Positions 43,336 through 53,476 are shown, counted from the first letter of the stretch. The stretch is DNA of 64,000 nt from Agarivorans albus (GCF_019670105.1 NZ_AP023032.1:995501-1059500), one strand, 5' to 3'. Numbers and translations: made by a program. Notes: generated from the letters alone by a model not told the origin.

Positions 43336-46257
43336 ATGGCTGGTATTTCCGAAAAAGCGGCAAGTACGAAGCGGCGATTTTCGTTTCATATTCATCTCGT
43401 CAGTGTGATGATTTTAATGCTGATTACCAGTGGTTTGGTGATTGGCACTCTTAACTATTTTCATACCAGTGATATTGTTGCCGAGAATCAGGCTAGGGCC
43501 CTAGAGCAAGTAGGTCGCGCCACTGTCTCTGAGCTGGAAGGCGTAATGTTTCCAGCACAAAATTTTGTACATAGCTTGGCCGCTATGAACCTTACAATGG
43601 CTCAGCTTAACAATAGCCAACGTAGCTGGTTGCCAATGCTGTATTCAAGTTTAAGCCAGCAGCGCGGATTATCAGCTGTTTATATGGGCTATGCCAACGG
43701 CGATTTCTACTTAGTTCGCCCCTTAGATACCTTAGAAAAACGTCAGCAAGTTAGTGCCCCAATCGGCTCGGTTGTATTAGTTACAAAAATCGTTAACGGA
43801 CATTCTAGTAACGTATTTTACGATAATGAATTGAGACCGCTTCGTGACCAAATAGATCGCAATTATCAGTTAGATCCACGTGAGCGCCCTTGGTATAAAT
43901 TGGCCATTAATAGCCCCTCAATTGTTGCCACCGATCCCTATGTTTTTTACACCACCAAGGAAGTGGGGGTGACCTTTGCTCATGCCAATAAGCAGCGCAA
44001 CATGGTAGTGGGTGCAGATCTTACCTTAGCCAGTGTGTCTAAAAGCTTAGGTAAGAATAAGCTCAGCGAATCCTCGTTACTAGTGATGTTTAACAGTGAC
44101 TATTCAGTACTGGCACACCAGCAAGCCTCGTGGATAGCAGATAACCTACAAGTCACCGAAGAAGAAGTTATTTTACCGCGTTTAGATAAACAAAACTTAG
44201 GGGTTCTTTCTCAGTTCTCTGATCATTCTGGAGCTGTTGATGGCGGCAGTTTTATTATTAACGGTGAGCATGAAGATTGGATTGGTCAAATTATTGAGCT
44301 TACCTTAGAGGTCAATGCAGACCGTGAAAACGTAAAAATAGATAAGCTGTTTTTAGGGCTAGCTTCACCTGAAGACGAAATATTGATGGATGCTCGAGCG
44401 GCCCGCGATCAATCGGTTGTTTTTAGTATATTCATTGTGCTGGTTTCAATACCTATTGCTTGGTATGTGTCGCGCTTAGTGGCCAAACCTTTACGTGAGT
44501 TAATGAACCAGAATGAAGCTATTATGGCCTTTGATTTTGATGCAACTAAGCAAGTTAACTCGGTGGTTTTAGAGGTTCATCAACTAAGCCGAATTACGGA
44601 ACAGCTGAAGAAAACCATTAAACAGTTTTCTGATGTATCCACCATGCTCGGTGAAGAAGATAACTTTGGTCGCTTGCTCGATAAAAGTGTGCAAGAAATG
44701 CAAACCATATTAGATATGGAACAAGGCGCTATTTGGCTGAAGAACGATCAATTGTTCGAGCTGCAAACCAAAGCTCTTGAGGGCATGCAGCTGCCACAGA
44801 CCTTTACTTATGCTGATACTTTAACTCAGCCTTTGGTTAAGTATTTGCTCGACACCACCACCAGCTCAACCACCAAGTTTACCAGCCTAGATTACCAAGG
44901 TAAGCCGCTCAACTTGGTTGTATCTCCGTTGATCAATCGAGAAAACAAACTAGTGGGCATGATTGCAACATTTAGCCATCATCAAGCTAATGTCTCGCCA
45001 CGTGTGCTGTCGTTTATTGATGCCTTAAGTAGTGTGGTGACTATCGCCATTGAAAATCGTCACTTAATTGAATCACAAAAGAACTTATTGGAATCTTTCA
45101 TCAAGCTTACCGCAGGAGCGATTGATGCTAAATCGCCCTATACCGGTGGTCATTGCCAACGAGTTCCAGAGCTTACTAAAATGTTAGCCAATGCAGCGGT
45201 AGAGCAGCAGCACGGAGTATTTGCCGACTTCTCGATGAATGAAGCGCAATGGGAAGAATTGTACATCGCCAGTTGGTTACATGACTGCGGTAAAGTCACC
45301 ACCCCCGAATACGTAGTGGATAAAGCTACCAAGTTAGAAACCATTTACGATCGAATTCATGAAGTTCGTATGCGCTTCGAAGTGCTTAAACGAGATGCTC
45401 AGCTGAGCTATTGGCAGCAGGTAGCTGGTGGGCTGCCGGAGCAAGAGCAAGAAACTTTGCAAGCACAATTAGAACAGCAGTTAGCCACCTTGGATGAAGA
45501 GTTTGCCTTTGTGGCAAAATCTAATATTGGTGGTGAGTTTATGGGGGCTGAAGATATTGAGCGTTTGCATCAAATTGGCCTACGAACTTGGCAACGCACC
45601 ATTGATGACAGCCTTGGTTTATCCCATATGGAGCTCGACCGTCGCGCTTCGCAAAGTACTCATTTACCGGCTACTGAAAAGCTCTTGGATGATAAACCAG
45701 AGCACATTATTTATCGTCGCGAAGATGAGAAGATTGATGCCGACAACCCTTGGGGCTTCAAACTTAAGGTACCCGAGTATAAATACAACCGTGGTGAACT
45801 TTATAACTTAAGCATTGCGCGTGGCACGCTTAGCGAAGAAGAACGCTACAAAATTAACGACCATATAGTACAAACCATTATTATGTTGGAGAAGCTGCCG
45901 TTCCCTCATCACTTGAGAAGAGTACCAGAAATTGCCGGAGGACATCATGAGAAAATGGATGGTACTGGCTACCCGAAACAGCTCACCAAAGAGCAAATGC
46001 CTACCACTGCTCGAATGATGGCGGTGGCAGATATTTTTGAAGCCTTAACGGCAGTGGATAGGCCTTACAAAAAAGGTAAGAGCTTGAGTCAGTCGCTGAA
46101 AATTATGCGCTTTATGTGTGATGACAAACATATTGATGCCGACATATTCAGGCTATTTTTGCACTCTGGAATTTACCTAGACTACGCTAAAGCGTTCCTA
46201 AAACCGGAACAGATAGACGAGATAGACATAAACGACTATTTGCCCGATCAAGCTTAG
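43336..46257 (+). CDS. Cache-GAF-HD-GYP signalling protein (predicted c-di-GMP phosphodiesterase)
   Basis: 973 residues. TM1 (about 20-42), an extracytoplasmic Cache-type sensor (~45-345), TM2 (about 360-380), HAMP-like linker, GAF (~440-590) and HD-GYP. The HD pair is in WLHDCGK near residue 648 and the HHEKMDGTGYP motif near 869. About 220 residues separate them, far more than the ~60 of RpfG-like domains, so a large insertion is present. It would hydrolyse c-di-GMP in response to an external ligand. ATG 43336 has AAAGGA six bases upstream. Convergent with a GGDEF gene. Confidence 0.93.
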   Translation: MAGISEKAASTKRRFSFHIHLVSVMILMLITSGLVIGTLNYFHTSDIVAENQARALEQVGRATVSELEGVMFPAQNFVHSLAAMNLTMAQLNNSQRSWLPMLYSSLSQQRGLSAVYMGYANGDFYLVRPLDTLEKRQQVSAPIGSVVLVTKIVNGHSSNVFYDNELRPLRDQIDRNYQLDPRERPWYKLAINSPSIVATDPYVFYTTKEVGVTFAHANKQRNMVVGADLTLASVSKSLGKNKLSESSLLVMFNSDYSVLAHQQASWIADNLQVTEEEVILPRLDKQNLGVLSQFSDHSGAVDGGSFIINGEHEDWIGQIIELTLEVNADRENVKIDKLFLGLASPEDEILMDARAARDQSVVFSIFIVLVSIPIAWYVSRLVAKPLRELMNQNEAIMAFDFDATKQVNSVVLEVHQLSRITEQLKKTIKQFSDVSTMLGEEDNFGRLLDKSVQEMQTILDMEQGAIWLKNDQLFELQTKALEGMQLPQTFTYADTLTQPLVKYLLDTTTSSTTKFTSLDYQGKPLNLVVSPLINRENKLVGMIATFSHHQANVSPRVLSFIDALSSVVTIAIENRHLIESQKNLLESFIKLTAGAIDAKSPYTGGHCQRVPELTKMLANAAVEQQHGVFADFSMNEAQWEELYIASWLHDCGKVTTPEYVVDKATKLETIYDRIHEVRMRFEVLKRDAQLSYWQQVAGGLPEQEQETLQAQLEQQLATLDEEFAFVAKSNIGGEFMGAEDIERLHQIGLRTWQRTIDDSLGLSHMELDRRASQSTHLPATEKLLDDKPEHIIYRREDEKIDADNPWGFKLKVPEYKYNRGELYNLSIARGTLSEEERYKINDHIVQTIIMLEKLPFPHHLRRVPEIAGGHHEKMDGTGYPKQLTKEQMPTTARMMAVADIFEALTAVDRPYKKGKSLSQSLKIMRFMCDDKHIDADIFRLFLHSGIYLDYAKAFLKPEQIDEIDINDYLPDQA

Positions 46258-46285
46258 GTTTACCCACCATCTGAGGTGAGTTAGT

Positions 46286-46325
46286 AAAAAGGGTGCTTAG
46301 CTTATTTAGCCTGCACCTTTTTTGT
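46286..46325. terminator. Bidirectional terminator between HD-GYP and GGDEF genes
   Basis: AAAAAGGGTGC (46286-46296 region) and GCACCTTTTTT (46313-46323) pair with one mismatch around a 16-base loop. The A and T runs allow termination from both convergent genes. Confidence 0.7.
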
Positions 46326-46376
46326 TCTTCATATGCACTAACAGCGACAACATTCAGCAGCTAGCTAATATTGGTA

Positions 46377-47621
46377 CTAATCTCCAACTACAATATTGCG
46401 CCCGGCATCTTTGGCGTTATAAAGCAGCTCGTCTGCTCGGTTGAGCTGCGCATCTAAATGTTCTTCAAGGTTATTGGTCACACCGATGCTAACGCTTATC
46501 GACAGTGGGGTATCGTTGTAAATAAACTCTGTGGTTGCCACTTGCTCACGAAATGCATCTAACAGTTGGTAGGCTTGTTCATTGTTTAGGCCCGCCATCG
46601 CCACACTAAATTCTTCGCCACCGGTACGGGCAAACAAGAAGTTAGACAGGCCTGATTTCATTAAGCTAGAGAAATGAATGAGTACTGCGTCACCTGCTTC
46701 ATGGCCGTATTGGTCGTTAAACTTTTTGAAATGGTCAATATCGAGTACTGCTACCGCCAATTGAGAGTTTTTATCCTCGGCTTTTTGGTGCAGTTTGCGC
46801 CCATGTTTAATGAAGAATCGGCGATTAGGAATCGCGGTTAAATAGTCTTGGTAAGCGGCTTTTTCAAGCTTTTCTACCAAAGCTAAAGTATGCAAGCTGT
46901 GATTGACTCGACATTGAAACTCCTCAATAGAGAAGGGTTTGTGTAAGTAGTCGTTAGCCCCATTTTTAATGAACTTACTCGATACCGTCGCATTATCCGC
47001 AGAGGATAAACCTAGAATGCTGATCCGTCGTTGCCCCATTTCGTGACGCACTTTTTGAACCAGTTGGAAGCCATCCATATTTGGCATTTGATAGTCGCTA
47101 ATTAGCAATTTAATATCCGGATCATCTTGTAAATGCTTAAAAGCTTCCTGTCCGTCGTTAGCTTCAATTACTTGAAATAGGTGACGTTTTAGTAAACCAC
47201 AGATATGTTTTCTCGCTAGCTCCGAGTCTTCGGCAACCAGTACTTTGGTATTTTGGTTTAGGTAGAGTTGATTTAAGGTATCGAAGGCCAGCTCGTAGGA
47301 GTAACGTCCTTCTTTTAGCACGTAGTCAACTACACCTTTTATAATTAACAGGGACTGGGTTTGTTCATCAAACGAGCCTGAAAGCACCACTGTTGGAATT
47401 TTGTTTTCCAATAGATAATCAACCAGTTCACCGTTTGGCGCATCGGGTAAGTTAAAATCCGCCAGCGCGGCAAAAAAGCTACTTGGGTCGGCGCTGTAAA
47501 TCTGCTTCGCTTGTTCTAAGCTAGAGGCAAAAATTGGCTCAAGATGGTTTAAACGTGAAGACAAATGGCGGAGAATTTTTAGTACTGTTGGGCTGTCTTC
47601 TACTATAAGAATTTTCTGCAT
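46377..47621 (-). CDS. Response regulator with two REC domains and GGDEF (diguanylate cyclase)
   Basis: 414 residues. REC1 (1-~118) with phospho-acceptor Asp in LADFNLPD; REC2 (~122-240) with Asp in ISDYQMPNMDG and Lys in LHKPF; GGDEF (~255-412) with active-site ARTGGEEF. REC1 lacks the usual Asp-Met-x-Met-Pro context but keeps EDS and the Asp. It makes c-di-GMP when phosphorylated. No kinase gene is adjacent. It is convergent with the HD-GYP gene, giving opposing c-di-GMP enzymes at one locus. Confidence 0.93.
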   Translation of the reverse strand: MQKILIVEDSPTVLKILRHLSSRLNHLEPIFASSLEQAKQIYSADPSSFFAALADFNLPDAPNGELVDYLLENKIPTVVLSGSFDEQTQSLLIIKGVVDYVLKEGRYSYELAFDTLNQLYLNQNTKVLVAEDSELARKHICGLLKRHLFQVIEANDGQEAFKHLQDDPDIKLLISDYQMPNMDGFQLVQKVRHEMGQRRISILGLSSADNATVSSKFIKNGANDYLHKPFSIEEFQCRVNHSLHTLALVEKLEKAAYQDYLTAIPNRRFFIKHGRKLHQKAEDKNSQLAVAVLDIDHFKKFNDQYGHEAGDAVLIHFSSLMKSGLSNFLFARTGGEEFSVAMAGLNNEQAYQLLDAFREQVATTEFIYNDTPLSISVSIGVTNNLEEHLDAQLNRADELLYNAKDAGRNIVVGD

Positions 47622-47869
47622 AGCTTGCTTTCCTAAAAACTCACTTGATTATTGTGCTTTGGGTCAAATAAAACTGAATTTTGAAAAACTAATATAACAA
47701 AATAACTGTTTGATGCAGCGCAGTTTTTTTAATAAGTAATAACAAAAACTTACTAAGCTATATTGTTTTATACCTACTAAATACAATTGTAGATGGATTT
47801 ATGGCTGCTGGTTTTGTTTAATCAATCAGACGTGAATATTGTCACTGATCGTTTCTTTAAGGAGATAGC

Positions 47870-48496
47870 GTGTACTGGGCTGAATTTTTAACCGTGGTTG
47901 TGGTGCATTTGTTAGCCGTGGCTTCGCCGGGGCCAGACCTAGCAGTAGTGCTAAAAAATAGTATTTCCCTTGGTCGTAGAGCCGCTATTTTTACCTCCCT
48001 TGGCGTAGGTTGTGGGATTATGGTTCATGTGATTTATTCGGTGCTGGGAATCGGCTTAATCATCTCTCAGTCGATTTGGTTGTTTAACGTGATTAAATGG
48101 TTAGGCGCTGCTTATTTGATTTGGATTGGTATTCAAGGCTTGCGAGCAAAGCGTCGTGATGCCGCAGATATTGAAGCCGATACGGGCCTTAGGCTTAGCG
48201 ATAAAAGTGCCTTTTTAAGTGGTTTTATGACTAATGGCTTAAACCCTAAAGCGACCTTGTTTTTCTTGTCTTTATTTACTGTAGTTATTAGCCCAACTAC
48301 GCCAATGCTGGTGCAGTTAGGCTATGGTTTATATATGGTTTTTGCTACAGCCTTATGGTTTGCCATGATCTCCTGGTTGTTTAGTACTGCCCGAGTTCGC
48401 CGTAAGTTTTTGCAGGTAGGACACTGGTTTGATCGCAGTATGGGTTTTGTTTTAGTAAGTTTGGGAATTCGTTTGCTTTTTAGTAGTCGAAACTAA
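47870..48496 (+). CDS. LysE/RhtB family exporter
   Basis: A 208-residue six-helix exporter. N-terminal AVASPGPDLAVVLKNSISLG and SGFMTNGLNPKATLFFLSLFT are RhtB/LysE signatures, so amino acids or homoserine lactone-like solutes are likely substrates. GTG 47870 is the start, with AGGAG five bases upstream. It precedes the DUF748 gene by 28 bp, possibly one transcript. Confidence 0.92.
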   Translation: MYWAEFLTVVVVHLLAVASPGPDLAVVLKNSISLGRRAAIFTSLGVGCGIMVHVIYSVLGIGLIISQSIWLFNVIKWLGAAYLIWIGIQGLRAKRRDAADIEADTGLRLSDKSAFLSGFMTNGLNPKATLFFLSLFTVVISPTTPMLVQLGYGLYMVFATALWFAMISWLFSTARVRRKFLQVGHWFDRSMGFVLVSLGIRLLFSSRN

Positions 48497-48524
48497 TAAG
48501 CATCATCAAAGACGCGGGAGATTT

Positions 48525-51500
48525 ATGAAGGCAGCCACAAGGATAGGGCAAATAAAAATGCGCTGGCAGCAGGCTACGGCTTGGCAAAAAGCTGGGGTGT
48601 ATTTTGTAATAGTCTTTATGCTTTATGTTTTGCTGTCACTAAGCTTGTTACCTTGGGTGATCAAGCAGCAAGTAGAAAAGCAATTAACCGTTCTCACCGG
48701 TCACACTGTGACTCTGCAACAAGCAGACTTTCATCCGCTTAAGCTTTCATTAACGCTGCGCCACTTTGCCATTAAAGAGCTTGATGAGCAGCAAGCCCAG
48801 CCTTTGGCGAGCTTCGAGCGCCTCTATGTAGATTTCACCTTAAGCTCTTTATTCTACTGGAGTTGGAATTTTGAAGCCTTAGAGTTAGACGGTTTGTTCT
48901 TCCACCTTAGCCGACTAAAAAATGGTGCACTAAATGTAGACAGTTTGTTTCCTAATACTGGCGAACCACAAGAGGCTGAACCTGAAAATAGCGAACAAGC
49001 TAGCGTTCCTCGCTTACGGGTTAAACAATTTATGTTGCGCAACGCTCAATTAAAGCTGAGTGACTACCTGCCAGAGCAAGCTGTAGATTTCTCCATTTCT
49101 GATTTTGATTTATTGCTTAACGATTTTTATACCCAAAGAACCGGTGATGCGGCTAATGCTTATCGTATTGAAGCGCAAGTAGGCGAGCAGGGCCGTTTGG
49201 CGTGGAGTGGTGAAGTGGATTTGCCAGCTTCTCAAGTATCGGGTCAATTTTCTTTAGAAGAGTTTCAGCTGCCGCGGGTTTTTGCTTTTTTACGCCCTTA
49301 TACCGATTTGCGAATCAATCAAGGCGCGGTAACACTTAGCACTGATTATTTAATTGATTACCAACAACAGTTTCAGTTTATTACCAAACAAGGCCAGCTG
49401 AGCATTGAACAATTTGAGCTGAGCGCTTTTGAGGAAACTCGCGCTAAGTTCGAACAGCTCTCGCTCACTAATGTTACTTTTGATTTGAACCAGCAACACC
49501 TGAGCTTAGGGGATATAGGCCTCAATCAAGGTTTACTTGCTGCCAACTTTGACCAGCACTCTCAGCTAGATTGGCTCTCGTGGTTTCATTTTGAAAAGCT
49601 GGTGGCTGAAACTCAAACGCCTGAAGCTCAAACTCCTGAAGCTGGCGAGAAAAGTGATGCTACACCGGCGGTTGAACAGGAAGAACCGGCTACTAGTGAG
49701 TCACCTTGGGTGCTTAGTAACAACAGCATTAAGGTGAATGATTTTGAACTAAGGCTAGGTGAAGCTTGGTTAGGTAGTACTAAACAGCATCAATTATTGT
49801 TACAAGCGCTTAGCCTTAGCGGGTTCTCTAGTGATATGCAGCAAACCACGGAATTAACGCTTGATGCTAGTTTGTACCAGCAGAGTCCACTCAATGCAAA
49901 GTTAGCCTTTAGTGGCCCAGAGCAGCGTTTAACTGGTCAAGTAAGCCTTAGCCAATTGGCGCTAACGCAACTTGAAAAATGGTATTCCCCCTTTGTTCGC
50001 TTAGATATAGACAGTGGCCAACTGGCCTTAAGTAGCGAGTTAGATATGCAGCTGGCAGACAGCTTTGCTCTTACTAGCTCTAACGGGCGTTTGGCCTTAT
50101 CGCAAGTGAATCTGGCGGTGCCACAACATCCAGAAAACTTGCATTGGCTGGCGGCCAATGATGTTGTTGCCGACGGTATAGGTGTCAATCTAACTAAGCA
50201 AACCGTTGATATTGCGAGTCTTAGCAGTGAAGCCTTAGAGTTTATTGCCAGCCTCGATGAGCAAGGCAACTTGGACATTATTGAATACCTAGGTTTTGCA
50301 GCAAGTAAAAACAGCGAAAACAGCCCAACCGACATCGAACCTGAGCCGCAAAGCGATCAAATCTCAGGGTCTGAGTTAACGGGTCTCGATGAAGCCAGTG
50401 ACGTTTCTTCAGATGCGCAAACTAAGCCAGAACTTGCACAAAATGCAGTGGCAGCAGAAGAAACTGACGCTACTGCACGTGAAGAGCAAGCAGAGTGGTT
50501 GGTTAGCATTGCCCAGTTAAGCGCGGCTGATTCACGTTTTAGTTTGAGCGAGATGTATTCTGGGCAAGAGCTTAAGCACCAACTAAACGCCCCTTTAATT
50601 GAGCTTTCAAATATAAGCTCAGATATGAGTTCTTCGATGACGCTAGCCGCCAAGCTACAAGCCGAGCAGGGTGGGGAGCTTACTATTGATGGGGAAATTG
50701 CACTTGCCAATAAACAAGCTGATTTAACGCTTAAAGCTACACAGTTTGGTTTGGCTTTTTATCAAGCCTACTTAGCGCAATACACTGAGTTAAAACTAGA
50801 GTCGGCCAAGTTTAATACCGACATGCAAGTGCAATTAGATTGGCAAGAGCAATTTGGATTGGCTTTAAAAGGCTCGCTCAGCATTGATGAACTGCATTTA
50901 AAAGACGCAAGGGCGCAGTCCGATTTACTCAAATGGTCTGAATTCAATCTTAGCCAATTGGATCTAGATACTCGTCAACGCAGCCTTGCTTTGGGTGAGC
51001 TCAACTTTATTCAACCCTACTTCTTAATTGAGGTATCAGAAGACTTTTCCACTAATTTGGCGGGAATTGTAAAGTCACCCGAAGAGGGTGAAAGCTCGGT
51101 TGAGCAGCAAACCGAACAGCTTGAGGAACAAGCCAGTGAGCCAGTAGCTGCAAATGATTCAGCAAGCTGGCAAATTAGCATTGCGCAAACGCAGTTTAGC
51201 CAAGGTTTGGTCGACTTTGCTGATTACTCCTTAGACCCAAACTTTGCCGCCAAGATTGAAAAGGTAGAGGGTAAAATTGGCAGCTTAACTCAAGACGCTA
51301 GCCAGCCTGCTGAAGTAAGTCTAAGCGGTGAAGTGGACGGTTATGCTCCGGTAAGTTTTGCTGGTGAAATTGCCCCTCTTGCTGCAGCCCCTGCTTTTGA
51401 TGCTGCACTAGATTTTAAACATTTAGAACTTACTCGCTTAAACGCCTATTCGGGCACCTATGCAGGCTACGTGATTGAGCGTGGGCAAATGTCTTTAGCC

Positions 51501-52388
51501 CTGGCTTATAAACTTAAGCAAAGCCAGCTACAGGGAAGCAATCAAGTTTACATAGAGCAACTGCAATTAGGGAAACGCACCAATAGTGAGAAGGCTACTT
51601 CGCTACCGGTGGAGCTTGCGATTGCGCTACTAGAAGATGACCAAGGCGTGATAGACCTAGGTTTAGAAGTTAGCGGCGATGTAAATGATCCAGACTTTAA
51701 TGTCGGTGGACTAGTGTTTAAGGCCTTAGGTGGCGCGCTGAAAAAAATCGTTACCTCACCCTTTGCCTTGATTGGTTCGCTAATTGGTAGTGACGAAACC
51801 TTAAATGAAGTGAGTTTTGTTGCTGGCAGTAGCGAGATTGAGCAGCAACAGCTTACTCAACTTGGCCAATTGGCCGAAGGCTTAAAAAAACGCCCGCAGC
51901 TAAAAATTGCTTTAGTTGGCTCCATCGATCCAGCTCAAGATATTCCAGCCCTCAAAAGACAAGCGCTCGCTGAACAGCTTAATCAACAGGCTAATTTGGA
52001 TATAGCGCCGCAAGATATCAGTTTAAGTGCAGTACTCGAGAACCGCAGTTTACGAACTGCTCTTGTTAACTTGGCACAAGTTAACATAGAAGAAGCAAGT
52101 CGTAATGAAGATCGCCAGCAGTTAACCCAAAGCTTGCAAGAGCAAGAGCAGCTTAGTCCCGAGCGTTTAAATCAAGAGTTACACAGCTTGTGGTATCAAC
52201 GATTGGTTGACCAACAAACCCTTAATGATGGCGATTTAGAAAGCTTCGCAGAGCAACGAGCGATTGCGGTGAAAGATGTTCTAACCGAACAAAACGAATT
52301 AGCCATTGACCGCGCTTTTGTACAGCGCCAAGCGCTCGACAAGCAAAGCGGCAAGATGCTGGTAACCTTAAGCATTATTGCTGATTAA
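48525..52388 (+). CDS. Large DUF748 (AsmA-like) envelope protein
   Basis: 1287 residues. One N-terminal membrane helix (about 25-47) then a very long periplasmic body of repeated beta segments, of the AsmA/DUF748 type: LTVLTGHTVTLQQADFHPLK, LSLTLRHFAIKEL, FYWSWNFEALELDGL. Near the end comes an OmpA-like segment (VSFVAGSSEIEQQQLTQLGQ then KIALVGSIDP). Several Glu/Ser/Ala-rich linkers (about residues 145-160, 365-390, 590-650, 855-885) join the blocks. AsmA-like proteins are proposed bridges for lipid transport across the periplasm; a direct role here is inference. Confidence 0.85.
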   Translation: MKAATRIGQIKMRWQQATAWQKAGVYFVIVFMLYVLLSLSLLPWVIKQQVEKQLTVLTGHTVTLQQADFHPLKLSLTLRHFAIKELDEQQAQPLASFERLYVDFTLSSLFYWSWNFEALELDGLFFHLSRLKNGALNVDSLFPNTGEPQEAEPENSEQASVPRLRVKQFMLRNAQLKLSDYLPEQAVDFSISDFDLLLNDFYTQRTGDAANAYRIEAQVGEQGRLAWSGEVDLPASQVSGQFSLEEFQLPRVFAFLRPYTDLRINQGAVTLSTDYLIDYQQQFQFITKQGQLSIEQFELSAFEETRAKFEQLSLTNVTFDLNQQHLSLGDIGLNQGLLAANFDQHSQLDWLSWFHFEKLVAETQTPEAQTPEAGEKSDATPAVEQEEPATSESPWVLSNNSIKVNDFELRLGEAWLGSTKQHQLLLQALSLSGFSSDMQQTTELTLDASLYQQSPLNAKLAFSGPEQRLTGQVSLSQLALTQLEKWYSPFVRLDIDSGQLALSSELDMQLADSFALTSSNGRLALSQVNLAVPQHPENLHWLAANDVVADGIGVNLTKQTVDIASLSSEALEFIASLDEQGNLDIIEYLGFAASKNSENSPTDIEPEPQSDQISGSELTGLDEASDVSSDAQTKPELAQNAVAAEETDATAREEQAEWLVSIAQLSAADSRFSLSEMYSGQELKHQLNAPLIELSNISSDMSSSMTLAAKLQAEQGGELTIDGEIALANKQADLTLKATQFGLAFYQAYLAQYTELKLESAKFNTDMQVQLDWQEQFGLALKGSLSIDELHLKDARAQSDLLKWSEFNLSQLDLDTRQRSLALGELNFIQPYFLIEVSEDFSTNLAGIVKSPEEGESSVEQQTEQLEEQASEPVAANDSASWQISIAQTQFSQGLVDFADYSLDPNFAAKIEKVEGKIGSLTQDASQPAEVSLSGEVDGYAPVSFAGEIAPLAAAPAFDAALDFKHLELTRLNAYSGTYAGYVIERGQMSLALAYKLKQSQLQGSNQVYIEQLQLGKRTNSEKATSLPVELAIALLEDDQGVIDLGLEVSGDVNDPDFNVGGLVFKALGGALKKIVTSPFALIGSLIGSDETLNEVSFVAGSSEIEQQQLTQLGQLAEGLKKRPQLKIALVGSIDPAQDIPALKRQALAEQLNQQANLDIAPQDISLSAVLENRSLRTALVNLAQVNIEEASRNEDRQQLTQSLQEQEQLSPERLNQELHSLWYQRLVDQQTLNDGDLESFAEQRAIAVKDVLTEQNELAIDRAFVQRQALDKQSGKMLVTLSIIAD

Positions 52389-52453
52389 TCGCGAAAGCTT
52401 GTTTTAAACCCTGTTCGGGCGATAATGTCACTGATTTTGTAAGGAAAAGCAGT

Positions 52454-53140
52454 ATGCAAAAGCTCCTACTCGTGGCCGAACACAGCGATTTTATAGTGGT
52501 GAATAAACCCAGCGGTATTAACTTTCATACCGAGTCTGGCGAGTTGGGGCTGGTTGAGTTGGCGCGCCAACAATTTGCCTTAGACTTATGGCCAGTACAT
52601 CGCTTAGATAAGCTAACTTCTGGCTTGTTACTGCTAGCCAAAAATAAGTCGGCAGCTGCGCGTTTTCAAGAGCTGTTTAGCCAAGGCTTAGTCAATAAAT
52701 TCTACTTAGCTTTAGCCTCTAACAAACCTAAAAAGAAACAGGGCTTGATTAAAGGCGATATGCTGAAAGCGCGCAACGGAAGTTGGAAGCTTGGGCATAC
52801 TAACGATAACCCGGCGATTACCCAGTTTTTTAGTTTTGCGCTGTTACCCAAACGCCGTTTGTTTTTGTTAAAGCCTCATACTGGGCGTACTCATCAGTTG
52901 CGGGTTGCCCTTAAAAGTTTAGGTGCGCCAATACTGGGTGATACGCGTTATGGTGGCGAAGCGGCAGAGCGAGGTTATTTGCATGCTTTTGGCCTGCAGT
53001 TTAATTGGGGTGAACAGTCTCTTCATTATGCTGCTTTAGATAATCTTGATGGGGATTTTGAGCGTTTTGAAATAGCCGAAAAAATTGGCAGTTTAGCTAA
53101 GCCTTGGGAAGTGGCCTTCCCGCAACTTAAGCGCAGTTAA
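52454..53140 (+). CDS. RluA-type pseudouridine synthase (TIGR01621-like)
   Basis: A 228-residue RNA pseudouridine synthase. Catalytic Asp is in VHRLDKLTSGLLLLAK (about residue 54). Other motifs are the N-terminal VVNKPSGINFHTESG, LKPHTGRTHQLRVALKSLG and PILGDTRYGG. No S4 domain is present, so it belongs with the short RluA-like proteins; the target uridine is not predictable. GGA precedes ATG. Downstream no plus-strand terminator is seen. Confidence 0.92.
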   Translation: MQKLLLVAEHSDFIVVNKPSGINFHTESGELGLVELARQQFALDLWPVHRLDKLTSGLLLLAKNKSAAARFQELFSQGLVNKFYLALASNKPKKKQGLIKGDMLKARNGSWKLGHTNDNPAITQFFSFALLPKRRLFLLKPHTGRTHQLRVALKSLGAPILGDTRYGGEAAERGYLHAFGLQFNWGEQSLHYAALDNLDGDFERFEIAEKIGSLAKPWEVAFPQLKRS

Positions 53141-53170
53141 CCTAACAGCTCTTGTCGTTTCTTAAGCCCA

Positions 53171-53195
53171 AAAAAAGAGCCGCATAAAGCGGCTC
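53171..53195 (-). terminator. Terminator of the CstA-type carrier gene
   Basis: GAGCCGC (53177-53183) pairs with GCGGCTC (53189-53195), loop ATAAA. On the minus strand the stem is followed by seven T, so it serves the carrier gene ending at 53477. Repeat copy C lies between that stop codon and this hairpin. Confidence 0.85.
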
Positions 53196-53200
53196 AAAGC

Positions 53201-53468
53201 TTAGGGGCTGTTGATCTTTGCTGATGGCTTTTGCAGCAATTTATTAGCCATTTAGGTAAGGCAGTGAGTGTGCAGTTAAGTGAGCTTAATAATCACTCGC
53301 TAACGCTGAATAAATGGCTAAGAAATGCTGCCCGAAGGGTTCGTATAAGCGAACTTTACTCTCTGTTAAGCACTTCTTGCTTAGCCCACTAGGCTTCTAA
53401 GTGCTCGCCGCGATTAAAGCCCGCTTATCTCGCACAAAATTTCAACACCAAAGATCAACAGACCCTAA
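53201..53468. repeat. MITE-like interspersed repeat, copy C
   Basis: 268 bp with 20-bp terminal inverted repeats differing at one position: TTAGGGGCTGTTGATCTTTG (53201-53220) and CAAAGATCAACAGACCCTAA (53449-53468). It is over 90% identical by eye to copy A over its whole length. No open frame. It occupies the 3' untranslated region of the carrier gene and, with the terminator, accounts for the gap 53141-53476. Confidence 0.9.
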
Positions 53469-53476
53469 GGATGATA

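Noticed and set aside
46377-47621. Degenerate, inactive GGDEF protein
   Set aside because: The active-site motif is GGEEF, a functional variant, and the surrounding domain is complete.
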